Assembly: GCF_007830055.1 (NCBI RefSeq)
Contig: NZ_VLLE01000005.1
Span: forward strand, 558,001 to 622,000
DNA: 64,000 nucleotides
Origin: Lacibacter cauensis
GTDB lineage: Bacteria; Bacteroidota; Bacteroidia; Chitinophagales; Chitinophagaceae
Reading direction: 5' to 3'
Made by a program: the position numbers and the translations under genes. The notes beneath the pieces were generated by a model. That model saw nothing but the letters and a program-made list of their open reading frames with translations. It had not been told where the DNA came from and ran no database searches. Within the stretch, counting starts at the first letter, position 1; the number at the start of each line of letters is the position of its first letter. This document shows, piece by piece, positions 7,792-17,026 of the stretch.

Positions 7792-9879
7792 TTATTTGTT
7801 CGTTGATTGAATTGCTGTAATCACTACAGTGTTGTATATGTCTTCAATAGTAGCACCACGGCTTAAATCGTTGATGGGTTTATTTAAGCCTTGTAACATC
7901 GGACCAACTGCCAGTGCACCTGTTTCACGTTGCACGGCTTTATAGGTATTGTTGCCGGTATTGAGATCGGGGAAGATGAGTACATTGGCTTGTCCTGCTA
8001 CTTCGGAGCCCGGCATTTTACTACGACCAACTACAGGATCAACTGCAGCATCGTATTGGATTGGTCCTTCCACCAAAATATCAGGTCTGCGTTCTTTTAC
8101 AATGGCAGTTGCAGAGCGTACTTTCTCTACCTCTTCACCTGTACCCGATGTGCCGGATGAATAGGAGAGCATGGCTACTCTTGGTGTATCGATACCAAAT
8201 GTTTTTGCTGAATCAGCTGATGAAATTGCAATCTCTGCCAATTGTTCTGCCGTTGGGTTGGGAACAATTGCACAATCACCATACAATACCACTCTGTCGG
8301 GCAATAACATAAAGAAGACGGATGAAACGGTATTGAAGCCTGCTCTTGTTTTTACAAACTGTAATGCAGGCTTAATGGTATGTGCTGTGGTATGTGCTGC
8401 ACCCGAAACCATACCATCTGCATCGCCTTTGTACACCATCATGGTGCCGTAGTACGATGAGTCGGTCATGAGATCTGCTGCTGCCGCCAGCTCCATACCT
8501 TTGCTCTTGCGTAATTCGTACAGTGTTGTATAATAGTCTTCGTATTTTTTACTGTTCAACGGATCAACAATCTGTATGCGTTCATCATCCCAATACAAAC
8601 CAAGATCGTTTACTTTCTGTTTCACTTCTTCCGGTTTGCCCAATACGGTGAGGTAACCGATTTTGTCTTTTGCCAGGCGTGAAGCAGCTTTTAAAATCCG
8701 GTCGTCTTCGCTTTCCGGTAACACAATATGTTTTTGTCCTTTCTTCGCCTTCACCAGTAAATTATGCTGGAACATGATGGGTGTAATGGTTTCCGATTTT
8801 ACCGAGTTGATCTTTTCACTCAGCGCATCAGTACCAACCGATGATTCGAAAATATCAATCGCCAATCTTATTTTGTATTCATTGCCTGCATAAATTTTTG
8901 GTTGAATATTGGCAATGCGTGATGCTGTTTCAAACGTGCCGGTGCTTACAGCTAATATTGGCAGTGTATGCTGCGAACCATCCATCAGATTTACCACCGA
9001 ACGTTCGGGCAGGAAACCACCTGTTAAAACCAGCCCAGCCACACGTGGATAGTTGGGCGACATATTTGCCAGCATCGTACCTATAACAAGATCCGATCTG
9101 TCGCCGGGCATTACCGCTACACAGTCGGGCGAAATACGGTTAAGATAATTGGCCAGCTGCATACCACCAATAATGGAGTTGCGTGCAACGGTATCCAGTT
9201 TATCATTACCAAAGAGTACATGTGCTTTTAATTCATCGGCAATCTCTTTCATTGTAGGATGGCTCAATTCCTCGCTGTTGGGTATTATGGCAACAATGAG
9301 TTCTTTGGGTAATCTTGCTTTCAATGCTTTTTCAGCAGCGCTTACATCTTTTGTACAACGGCTTACAAATACGCCAATGATCTTAATGTTTTTTGCAACA
9401 AACGAATGAAGCTGTAATTGTACATGCTCCACCAGTTCATCAACCGAATCAAAATTATCTTTGATCACCAGCAGTGCGGGCATACCCAGCGATGTTGCCA
9501 GCGATGCGTTAAAGTCTACTTCAAATACCGACGTTTCTTCATTGAAATCGCTGCCTTCTACCAATACAAAATCAAACCGCTCTTCCAGCTTCTTATATTT
9601 TTCAATGATTTCCTCGTACACATAATTGATGCGTCCGTGGTTGCGTAGCTCATTCAATTCACTTCTCGAAAACGCATAGGCTTCTTCGTATTCCATCGGA
9701 ATTTTAAAGTGCGAAAGAACAGCATCAATATGATTGTCCTTTTCTTCTTTGTCTTCAATTACAGGTTTAAAAAAAGCCACCCGTGGAGTGGTGCGTTGCA
9801 GCATTTGCATAAGCCCAAGGCTGATGATGGATTTTCCGCTTTGGTTAGATGGTGTGATGATGTAAACCGACCGATTCAT
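7792..9879 (-). CDS. pta: Phosphate acetyltransferase, long type
   Basis: This enzyme exchanges CoA and phosphate between acetyl-CoA and acetyl phosphate. It has 695 residues from the chosen start (MNRSVYIITPSNQSGKS at 9879), the size of the long three-domain Pta. An N-terminal P-loop domain related to dethiobiotin synthase (TPSNQSGKSIISLGL) and a DRTGG-like middle domain precede the catalytic PTA/PTB domain (from about residue 360, VLPESEDDRILKAA). SYSSGTSGTGEE and the Asn/Gly-rich DLNTGNNTYKA belong to the active-site half. It is the first gene of pta-ackA. Confidence 0.96.
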   Translation of the reverse strand: MNRSVYIITPSNQSGKSIISLGLMQMLQRTTPRVAFFKPVIEDKEEKDNHIDAVLSHFKIPMEYEEAYAFSRSELNELRNHGRINYVYEEIIEKYKKLEERFDFVLVEGSDFNEETSVFEVDFNASLATSLGMPALLVIKDNFDSVDELVEHVQLQLHSFVAKNIKIIGVFVSRCTKDVSAAEKALKARLPKELIVAIIPNSEELSHPTMKEIADELKAHVLFGNDKLDTVARNSIIGGMQLANYLNRISPDCVAVMPGDRSDLVIGTMLANMSPNYPRVAGLVLTGGFLPERSVVNLMDGSQHTLPILAVSTGTFETASRIANIQPKIYAGNEYKIRLAIDIFESSVGTDALSEKINSVKSETITPIMFQHNLLVKAKKGQKHIVLPESEDDRILKAASRLAKDKIGYLTVLGKPEEVKQKVNDLGLYWDDERIQIVDPLNSKKYEDYYTTLYELRKSKGMELAAAADLMTDSSYYGTMMVYKGDADGMVSGAAHTTAHTIKPALQFVKTRAGFNTVSSVFFMLLPDRVVLYGDCAIVPNPTAEQLAEIAISSADSAKTFGIDTPRVAMLSYSSGTSGTGEEVEKVRSATAIVKERRPDILVEGPIQYDAAVDPVVGRSKMPGSEVAGQANVLIFPDLNTGNNTYKAVQRETGALAVGPMLQGLNKPINDLSRGATIEDIYNTVVITAIQSTNK

Positions 9880-9943
9880 AAAGTAAAAATTAGTTGAATA
9901 CACGCAATAAACAGCCTTTTACAGGCAGTTTTATTTTATTCCA

Positions 9944-9951
9944 CAAAATTA
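9944..9951 (-). promoter_or_regulatory. Candidate -7 box for pta-ackA
   Basis: The minus strand reads TAATTTTG, an exact match to the Bacteroidota -7 consensus TAnnTTTG, 65 bp before the pta start. No convincing -33 element is visible, so this is only a candidate. Confidence 0.35.
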
Positions 9952-10132
9952 TTACCAGCCGTTGGAGGAGAAAATGGGATACACTCTTTGTAAAACTGAT
10001 TATTATCATGTTTCAGAAGGCAGCAAACCATTAAACCAGCTTTACGGATTACCATGAACGAAAAGGTTGCGACGAAAGTATGTTCGCTTTTGTGCAGTTG
10101 GTATCTTGAAGTATGCTTACAGGAGCTTGCCG

Positions 10133-13100
10133 TTATAATGTAAAACGAAGCTTCAGCGAACAGCCTTCTCCGGGCTTGCTGGTTAATTCCATTGTTCCGT
10201 TGCTAATGGCTGCTCTTGTTTGAATGTTGAGAAAGCCAACGCCTTTCTTTTTCTGAGCAGGGTCAAAGCCAATACCATCGTCCTGTATGAGTAACGTTAA
10301 TTCGTTGTCTGCTCTTGTTGTTTGTATCGTTACATTTTTGGCACCGGCATATTTTAAAATATTGTTTAGTTGCTCTTGCACAGTACGGTAAATGGTTAGT
10401 TGCATTACCTGTGGCAGCTTACTGTAATCGGTATCGTGGTATTGTTTAATAAACCGGATGTTTGTTTCGTTTTCGATATGTGCAACTATTTGCTCAATAC
10501 CATCGCTAAGGTTGGTTACATCAAAGCTTGGTGGAATTAATGAATGACAGAGTGCACGTATTTCTCTGATGGCTTTACCAACCAGTTCGTCTGCTTTTTG
10601 AATTGTTTCTTCCGATAAGGTTCTTTTCGATACACCAAAAAACAAACGGGCCGATGCCAGAATCTGGTTTACATTGTCGTGCAGTTCCCGTCCGATAAAC
10701 TCTTTTTCGTTTTCCTGTGCAGTAAGTACAGCGTGGGTAATTTCTTTTTCTTTTTGTTTCCGTTCTTCCTCCAGCTTCATCTCCAGCATCTTTTTTTCTG
10801 TAACATCAATGGCAATGGCAAGAACAGCAATACGGTTTTTATACGTTATTTTTTGGGAGGATACTTGCATGTAAATGATAGTGCCTTTTTTGGTCTTATG
10901 TTTCCATAAACGGTTAATCTGAAAAGTATTTGCTGTCCTTACTTTTTTGGCAAAAGCTACAATATCTCCAACTTCTTCTTCCGGACGAATTTCTTTGATC
11001 GTTATTTCATCCAGTTCCGATCGGGTATAACCGTACACATCAAGGAAGGTTTCATTTACCTCTGCAAAACTGAAATCATCTACATTCCATATAAAAATAG
11101 GTGCCGGGTTATTATCAAAAAGATAACGGTATTGTTCTTCCGACCGGATCAATGCTTCTTCTGCTTTTTTCTGTGTTGTAATATCGGTTTGAATAGAAAA
11201 AAATTGCTGCAGATTTCCCTGTTCATCAAAAATGGGTTGCACCTGTAAATGGGTCCAGTATGGTTCGCCGTTTTTATTGTAGTTGATTAATTCTGTTTCG
11301 AAGTTTACACGCTTACGCAGTTGCGAACGCATATAGGCCAGTTGCGCCGTATCTGTTGCCTTGCCCTGTAAAAATTTGCCTGGCTTTTTGCCTTTTATTT
11401 CTTCCAGAGTGTAACCGCTGATGCGTTCAAACGCTTCGTTTACCCATTCAATGCGTTGGTTTTTATCCGTAATAATTACGCCGTTTTGTGTTTCACGGGC
11501 AATTCTCGATAGTTTTTCCAGCTCGCTGTTAATTTCTTTTTGCCTTGTGATGTCCTGCGTAGAACCAATCATACGAACAGGCGAGCCATTGCCGTTACGC
11601 AGAATATACCCCCTGTCTAAAAGGTGGATGTATTGATCTTCGCCGTTTAAAAAACGGAACTCAATTTCAAAAACACGTTGTTCCGCATCGGCCTTCACTT
11701 TTTCCAGCAAGTTTTGTAAGCCCGGTAAATCTTCGGGATGAATGCGGCTAAACCAGAACGAACCTGTGCCGTTTTTCATGGAAGCCGGCAGTTTCAGCAT
11801 GCGGCAAAACTGTTCTTCATTGCGGTATACTGTATCATTCACGATATCCCAATCCCACACCATGTCGTTGGTTGCTTTTGCCACAAGGTTAAAACGTTCG
11901 TTGCTCAGCTCCACTTGCAGCAGGTTCTCTTTCATTTGTGTAATGTCTTCTATCATACACAAATGCCTGGGGTTTTCGTTCGCAGTATGCTCAATAGGTA
12001 CAATTGACATCTGTATCCATACAATGGAACCGTCGGGTTTAATGTAACGCTTCTGCATGGTAAAGCCCGGTATTTCTTTCCTGTTTAGCCGGCGCATGTT
12101 TTCAAGGTCTGGTTCAATATCGTCGGGGTGGGTAATCGTCATCCAGTCAATCGTTTTCAGCTCATCTTTTGTTCTGCCGGTAATGGATGCAAACTTTTCA
12201 TTCACCTGCAAAATATGACCAGTGTACGAATCGATTAATGCAATACCGAGCGGCGCCTGTTCAAACATGATCCGAAACCGTTCCTGGCTTTCTTCAATGG
12301 CTTTTTTAGCTTGCTTGTTTGCAGTAATATCTCTGCCATAACAGGCAATGCCTATTACCTGTTGTTCGGCATTACGTATGGGGTTGATGGTTGCTTCAGA
12401 CCAGCGTTCGGCAACATGCTGCGTTGCCGGCACATGCAGTTCAAAACTGAAACGTTCTCCTTTGAATCCACGGTCGTATATGTTTTTCCAGAAAGCCAGG
12501 TAATCGGCCGGGTAAAAAGTTTCGTTTAATAACTTGTCGCCGGGTTGCAACGTAACGCCGGTATATTCCTGTATACGTGCAATAAACGATTGGTTGGCGG
12601 TAATTAATGTATAATCTGCGGCAACACTCCAGATAAGGTCTGTAGTAGCGTTGATGAGTGCCTGTTGATTGATGCGTTCAAACTCTTTTTCACGACGTTC
12701 TTTTACCTGCTCATTAATATTTGTTGCTACGGCAATGATGCCCGTTATCGTTCCCTGTTGATCTTTAATGGGAGAGTACACGTTGACAACTTCTATAGCC
12801 CTGCCTAATTTGTTTTTTACAACGGCTTCTTCGGTGAAACTGTTGTTCTGTTGCAGCAGCAGCATGATTTCCTGCAAGGGTCGGTTGCCGTTTGCAGTTA
12901 AAAAGATTTCAAAAACAGATTGGTTGATGAACTCATTTTTTTGATAACCAAATAATTCCTCTGCAAAACGGTTGCTGTAAAAAATAATGCCCTGCAGATC
13001 GGCAGCAAGAACAGCCTGTTCCACATTGTCGAGCAAATTGGTTTGCAGATGAAGAAATTCTTTTGTCTTCAGTTCTTCAGTAATATCTCTGCTTACACCA

Positions 13101-13546
13101 ATGATGCCGGCAACTGCTCCTTGTGCATTGTAAAAAGGCGAGTCGTGAACGTGGACAAGAAAATGATGTCCGTTTTTGTGTTTAACCTGGTATTGGCCTG
13201 TCCACGATTGTCCACGTTGCAACTGCTCCATAATGGCCATGCCTTCTTCGAGCGAAAGATCGGTAGGTATGAGTGCCATTACATTGTTGCCCATTACTTC
13301 GCTTGCACTCCAGCCATAGATATCGGATGCATACTTATTCCAGTAAATAATGGTGCCTTCCAAATCTGTTACAATAATGGCTTGATGAATGAGATCGGGA
13401 ATAAGCGATTGAATAAAATCTGTTTGTCCGGCGGTACTTGCTGCAGTGCTGTGTGCTTGTTGCCCATAAATATCCTGCCGCTCAACTGGATTGTTTTGCG
13501 TACGGTTGTGTAACGAATCTGCTCCTTTTGCCTTTTCGGGGGCCAT
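10133..13546 (-). CDS. Multi-PAS sensor histidine kinase (HisKA_3/NarX-like output)
   Basis: This protein has 1137 residues and no clear membrane segments, so it is probably cytoplasmic. I count seven PAS domains: about 45-160, 166-285, 290-410, 415-545, 550-670, 675-800 and 805-920. The C-terminal kinase part has the phosphoacceptor His956 in GRELHDNVNQILA, typical of the NarL-partner (HPK7) class. It continues with the N-box around 1062 (QEQLNNILKYA), the G-box DDGIGFD near 1090 and a final GVGFLNIQTRA. The sixth PAS carries a LOV-like PGKFLQGKATD but lacks the photoactive Cys. No response regulator is adjacent, so the partner is unknown. Ligand unknown; redox or small-molecule sensing is possible. 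Confidence 0.9.
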   Translation of the reverse strand: MAPEKAKGADSLHNRTQNNPVERQDIYGQQAHSTAASTAGQTDFIQSLIPDLIHQAIIVTDLEGTIIYWNKYASDIYGWSASEVMGNNVMALIPTDLSLEEGMAIMEQLQRGQSWTGQYQVKHKNGHHFLVHVHDSPFYNAQGAVAGIIGVSRDITEELKTKEFLHLQTNLLDNVEQAVLAADLQGIIFYSNRFAEELFGYQKNEFINQSVFEIFLTANGNRPLQEIMLLLQQNNSFTEEAVVKNKLGRAIEVVNVYSPIKDQQGTITGIIAVATNINEQVKERREKEFERINQQALINATTDLIWSVAADYTLITANQSFIARIQEYTGVTLQPGDKLLNETFYPADYLAFWKNIYDRGFKGERFSFELHVPATQHVAERWSEATINPIRNAEQQVIGIACYGRDITANKQAKKAIEESQERFRIMFEQAPLGIALIDSYTGHILQVNEKFASITGRTKDELKTIDWMTITHPDDIEPDLENMRRLNRKEIPGFTMQKRYIKPDGSIVWIQMSIVPIEHTANENPRHLCMIEDITQMKENLLQVELSNERFNLVAKATNDMVWDWDIVNDTVYRNEEQFCRMLKLPASMKNGTGSFWFSRIHPEDLPGLQNLLEKVKADAEQRVFEIEFRFLNGEDQYIHLLDRGYILRNGNGSPVRMIGSTQDITRQKEINSELEKLSRIARETQNGVIITDKNQRIEWVNEAFERISGYTLEEIKGKKPGKFLQGKATDTAQLAYMRSQLRKRVNFETELINYNKNGEPYWTHLQVQPIFDEQGNLQQFFSIQTDITTQKKAEEALIRSEEQYRYLFDNNPAPIFIWNVDDFSFAEVNETFLDVYGYTRSELDEITIKEIRPEEEVGDIVAFAKKVRTANTFQINRLWKHKTKKGTIIYMQVSSQKITYKNRIAVLAIAIDVTEKKMLEMKLEEERKQKEKEITHAVLTAQENEKEFIGRELHDNVNQILASARLFFGVSKRTLSEETIQKADELVGKAIREIRALCHSLIPPSFDVTNLSDGIEQIVAHIENETNIRFIKQYHDTDYSKLPQVMQLTIYRTVQEQLNNILKYAGAKNVTIQTTRADNELTLLIQDDGIGFDPAQKKKGVGFLNIQTRAAISNGTMELTSKPGEGCSLKLRFTL

Positions 13547-13803
13547 CTTGTGGATTGGGTTTAATCGTCCTGGTGGCAGATGTTTTCACAGGCTTACAAA
13601 AGTTACGTAATTAATTCAGGATTGCTGCAAATATTATTTATACAAACTCCCTATTATACCTTGGGTACACAGGAAATGTTTGTACTTAGCTGCTGCTTGG
13701 TTGTAACAGACGCTCTTCAGTTATGTAGAATAAACTTGTACGTTTTATTGGTTCGTGCTGTGCTGTTGTCGATGCCTGTACAGAACAAAGCGATTGTACT
13801 TGC

Positions 13804-14163
13804 TCAGCGTTTCAAAAGCCATTTAATCCGGTCGTAAGAAACGGCGTAGTGTACAACAGTAACTGTTGCAAACAGCATTGATAATTGCTGCAGCTGCAAC
13901 GAGCGCAGCATAAGAAAGGCCGCACTAAACAGCAGGCATTCAATGGAGAGTCTTATTACACCGTTAACTGCTACAAGAGGTTTTGCTCCGTCTCCTTCAA
14001 CTTTAAAAATTGCCCAGAGTAAACTACCCAGCAGGGGTACTACTATGCTCAGTACATATTTGCTTATGTCGTCGAACGTATTCCATGCCCAATACGCAAA
14101 GATGGCAATCATTGCAAGCTCCAGCAGAAACCGGACACCTAAGTTGAGTGGATGGTTGCTCAT
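13804..14163 (-). CDS. YrdB family (DUF2568) membrane protein
   Basis: A 119-residue protein with about four hydrophobic segments. It matches my memory of YrdB/DUF2568: an N-terminal LGVRFLLELAMIAIFAYWAW, then LLGSLLWAIFKVEGD and a C-terminal HYAVSYDRIKWLLKR. It is an inner-membrane protein of unknown role. It stands 57 bp upstream (by coordinate) of the metallo-beta-lactamase gene on the same strand, but nothing links the two functionally. The 257 bp between it and the PAS kinase hold no gene that I can support. Confidence 0.8.
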   Translation of the reverse strand: MSNHPLNLGVRFLLELAMIAIFAYWAWNTFDDISKYVLSIVVPLLGSLLWAIFKVEGDGAKPLVAVNGVIRLSIECLLFSAAFLMLRSLQLQQLSMLFATVTVVHYAVSYDRIKWLLKR

Positions 14164-14220
14164 TTTTTTACTGCTTTCTTTCGGTTGATTGATTTAACCG
14201 GTCGTTTACATGCTGTTGCT

Positions 14221-14955
14221 TTAGCCTTTTTTCTTTTTTAATGCTTTGGCCATTTCTATTGAATGGTTCAGCGAATTGAGATTGTTCCAGTCGCTGTGGG
14301 CAACAATAATATATTTCGGCGCAGGAAATTTCTTTTTTACTTTTTTCAGAGTGGTTTCATATTCGTCTATATTGCCGTCGCTCAGGAAACCCAGGTTTTC
14401 ATCGCTTGCTCCTTTTATTAAACAACCGCCGAAAAGAATTTTTTCTTTGTTGAACCAGATCACAATATTGTCTTCGGTATGTCCCTGTCCGGGGTAATAG
14501 GTTTCAAAGCTGTATTGCCCTGTATGAAACACCGTGTCTTTTGTCATTAAGAACTCAGCACGTTTTTTATTGTTCTGTTTACTCAGTTCATCGGTACGAA
14601 CGGTGGTATATGTTTTAATACCCAGCTGGCGGTAGTATTCCAGCCCGGCTGTTTTATCGCTGTGCCAGTGTGTGGCAAAAGCAAGGATTACTTTTTTCTT
14701 GTGCCTCGCCTGTATACTGTCGAGCAGTGGTTGAAATTGTGTGGTATCCCAGGGCGTATCAAACAGCACCACGCCTTCGTTGGTTACCACATACATACCA
14801 TTGGCAGGAACCTTGCTTTGCTCGTAAGTGTTGTAGGTGGTATAGATGTAGAAATCGCCGGTTAAAGCTGTGATCTTCAGCTGGACGTTTTCCGTTTGTG
14901 CTGAAAGATTGCTGAACGAACACATAAAGAGTATTGTTGCAAAAACGATGCGCAT
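14221..14955 (-). CDS. Subclass B1 metallo-beta-lactamase
   Basis: This predicted periplasmic zinc enzyme would hydrolyse beta-lactams. It has 244 residues with a signal peptide (MRIVFATILFMCSFSNLSA). All six B1 zinc ligands are present in order: His96, His98 and Asp100 in THWHSD, His159 in PGQGHTEDNIV, Cys178 in FGGCLIK, and His220 in IVAHSDW. The Lys after Cys-Leu-Ile, which contacts the substrate carboxylate in B1 enzymes, is also there. Overall it resembles chromosomal B1 enzymes of Bacteroidota (BlaB/IND-like) and BcII. It is flanked by ordinary genes with no mobile element adjoining, so it looks like a resident gene. Spectrum cannot be predicted. Confidence 0.9.
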   Translation of the reverse strand: MRIVFATILFMCSFSNLSAQTENVQLKITALTGDFYIYTTYNTYEQSKVPANGMYVVTNEGVVLFDTPWDTTQFQPLLDSIQARHKKKVILAFATHWHSDKTAGLEYYRQLGIKTYTTVRTDELSKQNNKKRAEFLMTKDTVFHTGQYSFETYYPGQGHTEDNIVIWFNKEKILFGGCLIKGASDENLGFLSDGNIDEYETTLKKVKKKFPAPKYIIVAHSDWNNLNSLNHSIEMAKALKKKKG

Positions 14956-15100
14956 GCTGTGTAGCTATTTGTTGATGAGGACGTGTAAAGTTATTGATAG
15001 CAGGGGAGAATAAGGCAGAGCGCATTATTTCGAGAAGAGGAACTTTTTATCGGCTTCCTGGAGACCGATCCAAGGCGTGGTGTTTACAGGCGTACTACTA

Positions 15101-15781
15101 TTATTCTCCTGTGTAAGGATCTTTAATACGTTTTGCTGCATAGCGGATATTTGAGAAAGTTACCTCGCAGCTGTTGCCTGTAGGCGACTGTGCTAAAAAA
15201 CCTATTTTGATACTTTTTTTATGGTTGAATTGCAGGTGGCGGATTAACAACCATTTTTTTCCGTCGTTAGAATAATAAAGGGTAATGACGTTGCCTGCTT
15301 TCGCCATTTTGTAATAAACCTTATCGTTTGCAATCATTGCCGAATTACAATCGTCAGACACATCTTTGGTTACAACAGAAACAACTCGTCGTACACCGGT
15401 ATAGTCTTTTTCAAAACAAAATTTTACCCAGTTCAAACTGTCTTCGAATAAAACAAAGGCGCCGCCATCCCATTTGTTTTTAAATGCATGTTGTATTGAT
15501 GCAGACAATACAAAATCATCGTCTGCAGTAAATAACAATTTTGGTGCATTGTCGGTATTGTAGGTAACATTCGGATCCCGAAACATATCGGTTTTTGCCC
15601 CTGCTGCAATACGTAAAACTCCATTTGCATACGAATACTTCAATGGCTTATTCGTCCATGTAAGCACATGAGGAATTTCTTTTAATCGAACAGTATCGTT
15701 GCTTTGTGCGTGCGCCAACTTGCAGCTCAGCAAACAAGCCAAACAAACGGCAAACAGGTTAAGGATTACTCTTCCTTTCAT
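15101..15781 (-). CDS. Secreted DUF1349 protein (concanavalin A-like fold)
   Basis: A 226-residue protein with a signal peptide or lipoprotein-like N-terminus (NLFAVCLACLLSCKLAHAQ). The body fits DUF1349, a beta-sandwich family related to regulator-of-enolase-like proteins: WTNKPLKYSYANGVLRIAAGAKTD, then DGGAFVLFEDSLNWVKFCFE and GFLAQSPTGNSCEVTFSNI. Family members often bind glycans, but the function is not established. It stands alone between the metallo-beta-lactamase gene and a cassette-like unit. Confidence 0.75.
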   Translation of the reverse strand: MKGRVILNLFAVCLACLLSCKLAHAQSNDTVRLKEIPHVLTWTNKPLKYSYANGVLRIAAGAKTDMFRDPNVTYNTDNAPKLLFTADDDFVLSASIQHAFKNKWDGGAFVLFEDSLNWVKFCFEKDYTGVRRVVSVVTKDVSDDCNSAMIANDKVYYKMAKAGNVITLYYSNDGKKWLLIRHLQFNHKKSIKIGFLAQSPTGNSCEVTFSNIRYAAKRIKDPYTGE

Positions 15782-15896
15782 GGTTTAATGATTAAAAGCT
15801 CAATATTGTTGTTCACGCACAGGTCCGGGCAATCGGGAATATGCTTTGTTCATTTGGCCTGCTGCGGGGTTGGATTAAAGATACAAAAGCGCAGGT

Positions 15897-15944
15897 TTAT
15901 TTTTTTGCTTTGGAGACTCTTGTTTTACTGGTTGCAGTCTTCAC
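15897..15944 (-). pseudogene. Remnant start of a gene related to the membrane protein at 57069
   Basis: The minus strand reads GTG then MKTATSK-like codons and a stop after 15 residues. The gene at 57069 starts GTG with MKTAASK, and the 50-odd bases before both are alike, including a 9-bp-stem hairpin (15973-15994 here, 57018-57039 there). This looks like the leader and first codons of the same gene type, truncated here. Confidence 0.5.
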
Positions 15945-16009
15945 CAACCAGCTTTTTGTTACGATGTTATTTCGGTTGGTGGTGACACCAACCGATAAGA
16001 AAGGCTCAA

Positions 16010-16795
16010 TTAAGGAATGTCAGCAAGTGTTTTTTCAGTTACAGTCTCAATCAGTAATAAAGTTTTTTCAAATCCGCTTAAAGTCAGTTCAAGCTGGGCT
16101 TTATAAACATCTGCTAAGTCATATCTGTTTTTAAAAAGTTCTTCCATTTGCTCCTTTTCTGATGGACTATTCAAATGTTTATGCTTAAACAGTGTATCTT
16201 CTGTCGTATAGTGAACAGCTTGTTTTCTTATTTGATTTAGCTTTCTGTATTGATTTTCTTTAAATTCTTTTAGCCAAATATAATTTTCATTGTCATGATA
16301 TTCTTTTGGGATAATCTCAATAGCTTTTGGAAAATAAACTTGCTCTGGTTTTATCAAAGCTGGAAAATATGTTGCAATTAAATCTCCAATTCTATCCCAA
16401 TAGTTGTAAAGTTTTTCACTAACGATGTTTGAAAACATACTGTATCTCTTAGACTCCAAATTTTGATAGTTTGGATAAAGCATTCCATCTCCAAAATAAA
16501 AACCGTCTTGAACGGGATTATTAAGATAAGGTCTGTAAAGATACATGTGAGCTAAAAAATACATTATTTCGTCTGAACAGAAGATTAAATCATCAAAGTT
16601 TTGATGATAATTAAATGCTTCATAATATTTGCATTGACCTTTACGAACAGCGTCAAAATACCACTGAAGTATTTGTCTCCCGTTTATAATAAAGTCATCT
16701 TTAAGACCTCTTAAACTTGTAAGTGAATATTCATTATAAACGCTAATTATTGTCCTATCAAAATCCCAAATAATATTTTCTCTTGAAGGTGTCAT
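16010..16795 (-). CDS. HEPN-like protein of unknown function in a cassette-like unit
   Basis: A 261-residue, largely alpha-helical, soluble protein that I cannot assign with certainty. It contains RKQAVH (Arg190 to His195), the R-x4-H spacing of HEPN ribonuclease motifs, preceded by a long helix, and may belong to the Cthe_2314-like HEPN group. The gene is clearly more AT-rich than its neighbours. Its start follows, by 10 bp, a GTTGGGC core that ends a diverged copy of the 198-bp repeat seen before the cassettes at 52391 and 55450. This suggests acquisition as a single-gene unit. The 3' end of the unit is not recognisable; instead a fragment of another gene follows. Confidence 0.7.
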   Translation of the reverse strand: MTPSRENIIWDFDRTIISVYNEYSLTSLRGLKDDFIINGRQILQWYFDAVRKGQCKYYEAFNYHQNFDDLIFCSDEIMYFLAHMYLYRPYLNNPVQDGFYFGDGMLYPNYQNLESKRYSMFSNIVSEKLYNYWDRIGDLIATYFPALIKPEQVYFPKAIEIIPKEYHDNENYIWLKEFKENQYRKLNQIRKQAVHYTTEDTLFKHKHLNSPSEKEQMEELFKNRYDLADVYKAQLELTLSGFEKTLLLIETVTEKTLADIP

Positions 16796-16805
16796 GTTTG
16801 TTTTC

Positions 16806-16956
16806 GCCCAACACGTATATTGATGTTATTATACGTACTGCCAATTTAGAAAACGTTTCTGATAGTCAATATGTTCATGTTCAACTTTTTGTATTGTTAT
16901 TGGTATAATCCACTTTTCTTAAAGCCGTGTATAAACGTTTAGAAATATTTGTATAC
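16806..16956 (-). repeat. Diverged third copy of the 198-bp cassette leader
   Basis: On the minus strand this stretch shares with 52199-52396 and 55258-55455 an ACAATACAAAA-type segment, GTTGAACAT, TATTGACTATCA and the near-identical end CGTATAATAACATCAATATA then CGTGTTRG. Several substitutions and indels separate it from the other two. Confidence 0.8.
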
Positions 16957-16980
16957 GGATTTTATTCTTCCAACAAAAAA

Positions 16981-17010
16981 AGCCGCTGCAAAACTTGCAG
17001 CGGCTTTTTT
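16981..17010 (-). terminator. Bidirectional terminator behind the sugar symporter
   Basis: Stem AGCCGCTGCAA (16981-16991) pairs with 16995-17005 around an AAC loop. It is flanked by A and T runs, so it works for the symporter on the minus strand and in the other direction too. Confidence 0.9.
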
Positions 17011-17026
17011 ATCTGTATAAAAACTC

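Noticed and set aside
13043-13513. 156-codon frame opposite the PAS kinase
   Set aside because: It is the antisense shadow of a well-supported coding region.
13580-13837. 85-codon plus-strand frame between the PAS kinase and YrdB
   Set aside because: Composition is not protein-like, it overlaps the YrdB end, and no conserved motif is visible.
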